The translations under genes and the position numbers were made by a program. Shown in pieces: positions 55,525 to 61,647 of a DNA stretch of 64,000 nt. The stretch comes from Kribbella monticola (GTDB taxonomy: Bacteria > Actinomycetota > Actinomycetes > Propionibacteriales > Kribbellaceae). Numbering within the stretch: the stretch's first letter is position 1; every line of letters starts with the position of its first letter. The notes below the pieces were generated by a model, which saw only the letters and a program-made list of their open reading frames with translations, was not told the origin of the DNA and searched no databases. Where the stretch lies: the NCBI RefSeq assembly GCF_003261635.1, contig NZ_QFXK01000009.1, positions 62,001 to 126,000 of the forward strand. The letters run 5' to 3'.

Positions 55525-56396
55525 GATTCGGTCCTGCCTTGGAGCTTCAGGAAACCGATGCTGACGGCAACGATCACCAGGGTGAGCGCGGTCGCGACGG
55601 CAGCGCCGTACCCGACCTGGAGCTTGTTGAAGAAGGCGTTGTAGGCGAAGTACGACGGCACGGTGGTCGCGTGGTTCGGGCCGCCGCGGGTGAGTGCCCA
55701 GATCGGGCCGAACACCTTCAGCGCCGCGATCGTGCAGGTCAGCGTGATCACGAACGTCTCCGGCCTGATCTGCGGCAGCGTGATCGCCTGGAACCGCCGG
55801 AACCAGCCCGCCCCGTCGATCTCCGCCGCCTCGTACAGATCCGGGTCGACGCGTTGCAGGGCGGCCATGAAGATCACCACCGGGTAGCCGATCTGGACCC
55901 AGATCATCACCAGCATCACCATCGGCAACGCCGTCTTGGGATCACCCAGCCAGTCGTGCTGGCCGAGCCCGATCGCCTTCCCGACGGCGTTCACCGCACC
56001 GTCGGGACGCAACAGCCAGCCCCACAGGATGCCGGCCACGACGACCGGCAGTACCTGTGGGAGGTAGAAGGTGGCCCGCAGGAAGGAGGCCGTCTTCGGC
56101 CCGAACCGCCGTCCGATCACGTCGAACAAGGTGGCCGACAGCACCAACCCGATCAGCGTCGGCACCACCACCATGGCGACCACCATCGCCGCGGTGTTGC
56201 GGAACGACGTCCAGAACACGTCGTCGTGCAGCAGCCGGGTGTAGTTGTCGAACCCGATCCAGCGCGGGTGGCCGATCCCGGACCACTTGGTCAGGGACAG
56301 GTAGAGATTGGCGCCGAAGGGGACGGCGACGACAGCGGTGAAGGCGACAGCCCCGGGCAGCAGGTACCACCAGTAGCCTGCCTTGCCCCGGGTCAT
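55521..56396 (-). CDS. Sugar ABC transporter permease
   Basis: 291 residues with six membrane helices (WYLLPGAVAFTAVVAVPFGA onward). EAA loop: EAAEIDGAGWFRRFQAITLP. First permease of the importer feeding the GH31 and GH42 enzymes; overlaps both neighbours by four bases (ATGA-type coupling). Confidence 0.88.
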   Translation of the reverse strand: MTRGKAGYWWYLLPGAVAFTAVVAVPFGANLYLSLTKWSGIGHPRWIGFDNYTRLLHDDVFWTSFRNTAAMVVAMVVVPTLIGLVLSATLFDVIGRRFGPKTASFLRATFYLPQVLPVVVAGILWGWLLRPDGAVNAVGKAIGLGQHDWLGDPKTALPMVMLVMIWVQIGYPVVIFMAALQRVDPDLYEAAEIDGAGWFRRFQAITLPQIRPETFVITLTCTIAALKVFGPIWALTRGGPNHATTVPSYFAYNAFFNKLQVGYGAAVATALTLVIVAVSIGFLKLQGRTES

Positions 56397-57712
56397 CCGT
56401 TCTTGATTTCTTGGACGCCCTGGTCGTAGGCCTTGCCGAGCTCGGCGAGTACCTGGTCAGGATTCTTGGAGCCGTTGATCAGCGACTGACCGCCGGCCAC
56501 CAGCACGTCGTAGTACCCGGGCACCGGCCAGTCGGGGTAGAACGCGAGGCCGTCGGCCTTGGTGATCGCGTCGAAGTTGGCGATCAGTTCCTTGTTCTTG
56601 GGGTCGGTCACCTTGGCGAGGTCCGCCTTGACCGGTACGCCGCCGTTGTTGGCCATGATGGTCTGGATCTCGGGCCGCATCGTGATGTCGATGAAGTCGT
56701 AGGCCAGCTTCTTGTTCTTCGACTGCTCGGGGACGACCCACAGGTTGCCGGAGGAACCCGCGTTCAGCTTGTTGCCGGGGAACAGGAACGTGCCCCAGTC
56801 GAACTTCTTGATCTCGGTCGCGAACCGGCCGTACCACCACGAGCCACTGACGATCATCGGCGTCTTGCCGGCGATGAAGGCGGTGCCCATGTCCTCGGCC
56901 TTCAGGCTGGCCGACTGCTTGGAGATGTAGCCCTTCTGGACCCAGTCGCGGAAGGTGTCGGCGCCGTACTTGAGCGGGTCGGCCTTGAAGTCGACGCTGC
57001 CCTTGTAGAGCTGGTAGTTGTCGACGAAGGAGCGATCGGCCTTGGACAGCGCGAGTTCGTAGTACAGCTGACCGGCCGGGTACTCCGCGCCGGCCATCCC
57101 GAGCGGGGTGACCTTCTTCGCGACGAAGGTGTCCATCGCGGCGGTCATCTCGTCGAGCGTCTTCGGTACGGCGACGCCGTACTGCTTGAAGAGGGCCTTG
57201 TTGTAGTAGACCATCACGTACTCGCCGTAGTTCGGGACGCCGAACCAGTTGCCGGAGCCCATCACGCCCTTGTCGTCGTACCGGGCGGTGGTCTGCAGGC
57301 TCGGGCTGAGCACCTTGTCCCAGCCGCGCTTGGCGACCTCGTCGCTCAGGTCCGTGAGCAGGCCCTTGGAGCTGAGCAGGCCGGCGGTGGCGTTGCCCTT
57401 GTTGTACTCCATCAGGTCCGGCGCCTGGTCGGAGGCGAGGATCATCGACGCGTTCTGCTGGATCTGCTCGAACGCCTTGCGCTCGAACTGGACCGTGACG
57501 CCCGGGTGCTCGGTCTTGAACACCTCGATCGCCTTGTCCCAGGCCTTGCCCATCGCGCCGTTCGCGCTTTCGTAGTGCCACAACTTCAGCGTCCCGGTCC
57601 CGGTGTCGCTGCCGCTGTCGTTGTCGTCACCGCTGCTACCGCAGCCGGCCAGCACGAGAGCGAGCGAGACGATCGCCGCTCCTGCTGAGATCATGGTGCG
57701 GGGAAACCGCAT
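56393..57712 (-). CDS. Sugar-binding lipoprotein, GH31/GH42 operon
   Basis: 439 residues. Lipobox LALVLAGCGSSG with Cys24, then an Asp/Gly/Ser linker. Solute-binding family 1 core: TLKLWHYESANGAMGKAWDK, VTVQFERKAFEQIQQNA, YNKALFKQYGVAVPKTLDEM, KTPMIVSGSWWYGRF. It presents the oligosaccharide to the two permeases. Leads the five-gene operon 57712-50464, with lacI 80 bases upstream on the same strand. The AGGAG-type site before the ATG is GGAGTACACCC. Confidence 0.88.
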   Translation of the reverse strand: MRFPRTMISAGAAIVSLALVLAGCGSSGDDNDSGSDTGTGTLKLWHYESANGAMGKAWDKAIEVFKTEHPGVTVQFERKAFEQIQQNASMILASDQAPDLMEYNKGNATAGLLSSKGLLTDLSDEVAKRGWDKVLSPSLQTTARYDDKGVMGSGNWFGVPNYGEYVMVYYNKALFKQYGVAVPKTLDEMTAAMDTFVAKKVTPLGMAGAEYPAGQLYYELALSKADRSFVDNYQLYKGSVDFKADPLKYGADTFRDWVQKGYISKQSASLKAEDMGTAFIAGKTPMIVSGSWWYGRFATEIKKFDWGTFLFPGNKLNAGSSGNLWVVPEQSKNKKLAYDFIDITMRPEIQTIMANNGGVPVKADLAKVTDPKNKELIANFDAITKADGLAFYPDWPVPGYYDVLVAGGQSLINGSKNPDQVLAELGKAYDQGVQEIKNG

Positions 57713-57792
57713 GGGTGTACTCCTTTGAACGGGTGTGTGTCCGGTGCTTTCCTCGGTCCGTCGTCGCGTTGCAGCGCGGCGGCGGACCCTTG

Positions 57793-58812
57793 TCAGTGCT
57801 TGCGCGCCTCGGCGCTGGTACCGCGGATCTCCAGGACGCAGGGCAACAGCTCCTGGTACGTCGATGTGTCGTGCTCGCCCACTCTCTTCAACAGCGCCCG
57901 CGTCGCCGCCGCCCCCAGCGCCGCGCCCGGCGAGGTCATCGCGGTGAGCGCCGGGCTGGCCAGATCAGCGACCACCTCGGAGGTCACCATCGACACCACC
58001 GAGACGTCGCCCGGTACGTCGAGTCCGGTCTCGCGCAGTTCGGTCAGGATGCCGAGTGCCGCGTTCTCGTTCATCACCAGTACGCCGGTCAGCTCGGGGG
58101 ACTGTTCGCGCGCCCTCCGGATCGCCTGCCGACCGCTGGTCGCGGTGTCGTCGCTCGGCACCATCAACCCTTCGACGCCGTGCCTGCGCACGGCCGCCTC
58201 GAACGCCGCCGCTGTGCGTCTTGCCGGGCCGTATCCGCTGGCCAGGCTGGCTTCCGAATGGTTGACGTAGGCAAGCGTCCGGTGGCCGAGCCCGACCAGG
58301 TGCGCGACCGCGTCGTCGACCGTCTGCTCGAAATCGATGTCCACACAGGCCAGCCCGTCCGCGTCCTCGGTCCGGCCGATCAGCACGAACGGCACCTGGA
58401 GTTTGCGGAGCAGGTCGACCCGGCGGTCGGTCAGCTGCACCTCCATCACCAGGAAGCCGTCGAGCAGCCGCTGGGTCGCCAGGGTCTGCAACTCGTCGGA
58501 GTCGTCCGTGCCGACCGAGCACAGCATCAGGTGATAGCCGGCCTGCCGGGCCGCCTCGGTCGCGCCGGTGACGAAGGCGGTCTCGGTCGCGCCGAGGCCA
58601 CGGCCGGTCAACGGCAGCAGCAGTCCGACGATGTTGCTCCGCCGGCTGGCCAGCCCGCGGGCCATCGCATTGGGCTGGTAGTCGAGCTCGGCCATCGCCG
58701 CCAGCACCCGCTCGCGGGTCGCCTCGGAGATGGGCCTGGTCCCGGTCAGCACGTACGACACCGTGCTCACCGAAACCCCGGCACGCCGGGCGACATCGGT
58801 CATCGTCGCCAC
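57793..58812 (-). CDS. LacI-family regulator of the GH31/GH42 operon
   Basis: 339 residues. Helix-turn-helix: TMTDVARRAGVSVSTVSYVL; hinge QPNAMARGLASRRSNIVGLL; effector domain with DFEQTVDDAVAHLVGLGHRT. It is the first gene of the minus-strand unit leading to the GH31/GH42 operon (80-base gap, no operator in it), so repressor and operon may share one promoter with tandem operators at 58827-58853. The recognition-helix region (SVSTVSYVL) is nearly the same as in the LacI at 48306 (AASTVSYVL), so the two may bind each other's sites. Confidence 0.88.
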   Translation of the reverse strand: MATMTDVARRAGVSVSTVSYVLTGTRPISEATRERVLAAMAELDYQPNAMARGLASRRSNIVGLLLPLTGRGLGATETAFVTGATEAARQAGYHLMLCSVGTDDSDELQTLATQRLLDGFLVMEVQLTDRRVDLLRKLQVPFVLIGRTEDADGLACVDIDFEQTVDDAVAHLVGLGHRTLAYVNHSEASLASGYGPARRTAAAFEAAVRRHGVEGLMVPSDDTATSGRQAIRRAREQSPELTGVLVMNENAALGILTELRETGLDVPGDVSVVSMVTSEVVADLASPALTAMTSPGAALGAAATRALLKRVGEHDTSTYQELLPCVLEIRGTSAEARKH

Positions 58813-58826
58813 CGGCCCACCTCCTG

Positions 58827-58853
58827 TCGAAACGCTTCGTCGAAACGCTTCGA
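58827..58853. promoter_or_regulatory. Tandem LacI operators
   Basis: TCGAAACGCTTCG (58827-58839) directly followed by TCGAAACGCTTCGA (58840-58853). Each is a one-base variant (G to A) of the TCGAAGCGCTTCGA palindrome of GH3/GH12. The 13-base period means two dimers would contact each other or compete. Confidence 0.7.
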
Positions 58854-58856
58854 CAA

Positions 58857-58885
58857 AAGCTAGGCCACCGACCAGAACCCGTCAA
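58857..58885 (-). promoter_or_regulatory. Promoter of lacI and the GH31/GH42 operon
   Basis: Minus strand TTGACG (58885-58880), exact 17-base spacer, TAGCTT (58862-58857). Expected start near 58850, inside the tandem operators. Confidence 0.65.
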
Positions 58886-59081
58886 GAGGCGGTCCGGGTC
58901 TGCGATCGTCAGCTGGTGGGGTGGCAGTGTTTTTCAGGCTGGCTAGGTGCGCGGTCAGATCCATGGTGACGTGAGTTAACAGCCGGCCGAGACCTCTGCG
59001 GTGCTGTGCGGTGCGTGACGATGTCGAATTCTGCTTCACCGACAGTCGAATATCGGGTTCGACGCGTCATACCCTCCTCAC

Positions 59082-60182
59082 ATGGGCTTCTCCATCAAAC
59101 TCGCACCCGGTGTTCGGGTCCGTGCGTCCAGTCGGGGACTGCGGACCAGCGTTGGACCGCGGGCAGCACGCGTTCATATCGGCGGTGGCCGGACCGGATT
59201 CTCCAGCGGGGTAGGCCCGGTCGGCTTCTATACCAGCACTGGCGCCGGCCGGTCACGCGGAGGTGGTGGCTCCCGACCGTCGACCGGGACGTCGGCGCGA
59301 ACCCTGGCCAACGCTGCCAAGGCGGAACAGGCCTCTGAGCTCGCGAACGCACTCAGCGCCATCTTCGACCTACATCGGTCCGAGTTTCCACCGGCGCAAC
59401 GGCCCATTGCTCCTCCTCCGCCGCCGGTCGACATAGCGGGCATCACCGCCAAGCACCACAAGGCTGCCCTCGCCGGCATCGGAATCTTCAATCGATCCGC
59501 CAGAAGCGCGGCGAAGGCTGCAGCTGATCACGCGGCCGGTGCCGAGGCCGCCGCTGTCGCCGCCGCTGACCGTGCCAAGCACGGTGCCTACCAGGAGGAG
59601 CTAGATCGCCTCTGGGGACGACTCGTAGACAACGATCCGGACGTTGTCTTGGGCACTCTCGCCGAAGCGTTTGAGGACAACGAAGCCGCGGCCGCTCCTA
59701 TCGGCGTCGTCGGCTCCGAGGCCTCTGTGGTCGTCGTGGTTCCGCCAACCTCAGCCGTGCCAGAGCGTCTGCCGGCTACGACCGCGGCCGGCAATCTGTC
59801 CTTGAAGAAGATGACGAAACGCCAACACGCTGACATCTACAAGCTTCTCGTGTGCGGGTATGTTCTTGCGACCGTAAAGGAGGCGTTCGCCGTTGCGCCG
59901 GGCCTGACCCATGTGCGAGTGGTCGCCCTGCGCAGGGCGGAGACCGACGCCTACGGCAAGGCCCGTATCGAAGCACTCCTAGCTGCCAGGTTCTCCCGTG
60001 ATGCCCTCTTCGGCGTGCAATGGGCGACCGTTGACGCCGCGGTGATCGTCAACGACGTCAGTACCGATCGAATCGCCCGGTTGTCTGGGCCCAACAAAGA
60101 GTTCAGCGCCATCGACTTGGCCGGCGAACCGGATCTAGCTGCGGTGATCGCGGCTGTTGACTTGACAGAGCTCGCTGGTTGA
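59082..60182 (+). CDS. DUF4236-domain protein
   Basis: 366 residues. The first 55 residues are the DUF4236 domain: MGFSIKLAPGVRVRASSRGL, SVGPRAARVHIGGGRTGFSS and GVGPVGFYTSTGAG. The rest is an Ala-rich helical stretch (residues about 130-185, SARSAAKAAADHAAGAEAAA) and a C-terminal alpha/beta domain (LTHVRVVALRRAETDAYGKA, WATVDAAVIVNDVSTDR). DUF4236 has no known role. The GC content at some codon positions is lower than its neighbours (many AAG/GAT-type choices), so transfer is possible. No signal peptide. The nearby pseudogene suggests a variable site. Confidence 0.75.
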   Translation: MGFSIKLAPGVRVRASSRGLRTSVGPRAARVHIGGGRTGFSSGVGPVGFYTSTGAGRSRGGGGSRPSTGTSARTLANAAKAEQASELANALSAIFDLHRSEFPPAQRPIAPPPPPVDIAGITAKHHKAALAGIGIFNRSARSAAKAAADHAAGAEAAAVAAADRAKHGAYQEELDRLWGRLVDNDPDVVLGTLAEAFEDNEAAAAPIGVVGSEASVVVVVPPTSAVPERLPATTAAGNLSLKKMTKRQHADIYKLLVCGYVLATVKEAFAVAPGLTHVRVVALRRAETDAYGKARIEALLAARFSRDALFGVQWATVDAAVIVNDVSTDRIARLSGPNKEFSAIDLAGEPDLAAVIAAVDLTELAG

Positions 60183-60370
60183 TCCGAATGGCACAAAAGG
60201 GCCAACGGGGCTGATCCTTGCCAGATGGCTGCTGAAGGGGTCGGTTTCTGGGCTGCTTGCGGGTGCTGGCGGTCGGTAGGATGTTCGTCTTTCCTGCCTT
60301 ACAGCCGTTCGACGACGGGACTGGCATGTGAGGAAGACGCAGACCAGCGAAGGATCGCGTTCCTGGCTAG

Positions 60371-60905
60371 TGGGGGCTGGCGTTCTTCTTCCTGATGTCC
60401 GGGGACTGGGGCATGGCCCGGCGGCGGCGGACGGGGCGAGCTTTCTGAGAGAGCGATTGCTGAGGATGCTCGTGCCGCTGGTGGTCGTGTACGTCGCTGC
60501 CGCAACACTCCATCGAGGACACCCCAAGGCCCGCTCCCACGACTCGTTGACGCCGTACGACGGAACGCCGTACCGGATTGGTGTTGGGTTCGGAGCTTTC
60601 ACCGTCGGGGTGGCCACCGAGATCATCGACTTTCTCGACAGGTGATGGAAGGACCCCGGCTACTCGTGGCCGTGCCGTCCTTCCTCATCCATCAGCCGTG
60701 ATCCTGCTGCTCGCGTACTACGTCGTCCGCTGGGACGCGGGCGTCCTCCCGAAGTACGCCGTACTGATGCCCGCCGCCTTCCTGATCTCCGCGGTGCTCG
60801 CGTGTCTACTGTCCACCCTGCCCGGTGTCTCGATGCTCATCTGCGTCAACGCCAGGCCTTCGCCGCCCAGCCCGCGGAGAGCTGATCTGCACAGAACCTT
60901 CACGA
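60371..60905 (+). pseudogene. Decayed membrane-protein gene, acyltransferase-3-like
   Basis: Fragments in two frames: WGLAFFFLMSGDWGMA (about 60371-60420), then with a frameshift SFLRERLLRMLVPLVVVYVA (about 60440-60500) up to a stop at 60645, then in the first frame again VILLLAYYVVRWDAGVLPKY and LMPAAFLISAVLACLLSTL (about 60697-60840). The LMSG and Arg-rich FLRERLLRMLVPL motifs resemble the acyltransferase family 3 of multi-pass membrane enzymes, and the last piece fits its final helices. Reading is broken by at least two frameshifts and one stop, and the N-terminal catalytic part is missing. The piece GVGFGAFTVGVATEIIDFLD (about 60580-60645) is not recognised and may come from another gene. 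Confidence 0.5.
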
Positions 60906-60948
60906 GTTGTGCCCGGTTCCTGGGCAAACGGGCTTCTAGGGTCGGAGC

Positions 60949-61647
60949 ATGGGAAGCGAAGCGGGTCGGCGGATTCTCGTCGTCGAGGACGAACCGGTCA
61001 TCAACCAGGCCGTCACGGACCGCCTGCGCGGCTCCGGGTACGACGTGGTGCAGGCCTGGGACGGTCCCGGCGCGGTCAGTGTGTTCGCCGACACCGCGCC
61101 CGATCTGGTGCTGCTGGACGTGATGCTTCCCGGGTTCGACGGGCACGAGGTGTGCCGGCGGATCCAGGCCCGGCGGCCGGTCCCGGTGCTGATGCTGACG
61201 GCGCGCGACGACGAGGCGGACATCCTGATCGGGCTGGGCATCGGGGCCGACGACTACCTGACCAAGCCGTTCCGGATGCGGGAACTGGTCGCGCGGGTCG
61301 GTGCGCTGTTGCGACGGGTCGACCGTGCCATGGAGCTGGCGACCCAGTCGAGCAGTGACCTGGGTGACCTGCGGATCGATGCGGCCGCCCGCCGAGTGTG
61401 GGTGACCGGCGCCGAGGTGCACCTGACCCCGACCGAGTTCGACCTCCTGCTCTGCCTCGCGGCGAGCCCTGGCGTCGTGCTCACGAGGGAGAACCTGTAC
61501 GCCGAGGTCTGGGGCTGGCCGGGTGCCTCCGGGACACGGACGGTCGACAGCCACGTGAAGGCGCTGCGAGCCAAGATCGGCGCGGACCGCGTACGCACGG
61601 TCCACGGCGTCGGGTACGCGCTCGAGACGGTGGCGCCCGGTGAGTAA
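60949..61647 (+). CDS. OmpR-family response regulator
   Basis: 232 residues. Receiver domain: LVVEDEPVINQAVTDRL, phosphoacceptor Asp57 in DLVLLDVMLPGFDG, MLTARDDEADILIG, and DDYLTKPFRMREL. Winged helix: VHLTPTEFDLLLCLAASPGV and TRTVDSHVKALRAKIGADRV. TAGGGT (60937-60942) ends six bases before the ATG, so a leaderless message is possible. The stop overlaps the kinase start by eight bases: one translationally coupled two-component pair. Confidence 0.9.
   Translation: MGSEAGRRILVVEDEPVINQAVTDRLRGSGYDVVQAWDGPGAVSVFADTAPDLVLLDVMLPGFDGHEVCRRIQARRPVPVLMLTARDDEADILIGLGIGADDYLTKPFRMRELVARVGALLRRVDRAMELATQSSSDLGDLRIDAAARRVWVTGAEVHLTPTEFDLLLCLAASPGVVLTRENLYAEVWGWPGASGTRTVDSHVKALRAKIGADRVRTVHGVGYALETVAPGE

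Noticed and set aside
57713..57792. Separate operator for the GH31/GH42 operon
   Set aside because: No palindrome like those elsewhere in this 80-base gap; control more likely comes from the promoter before lacI.
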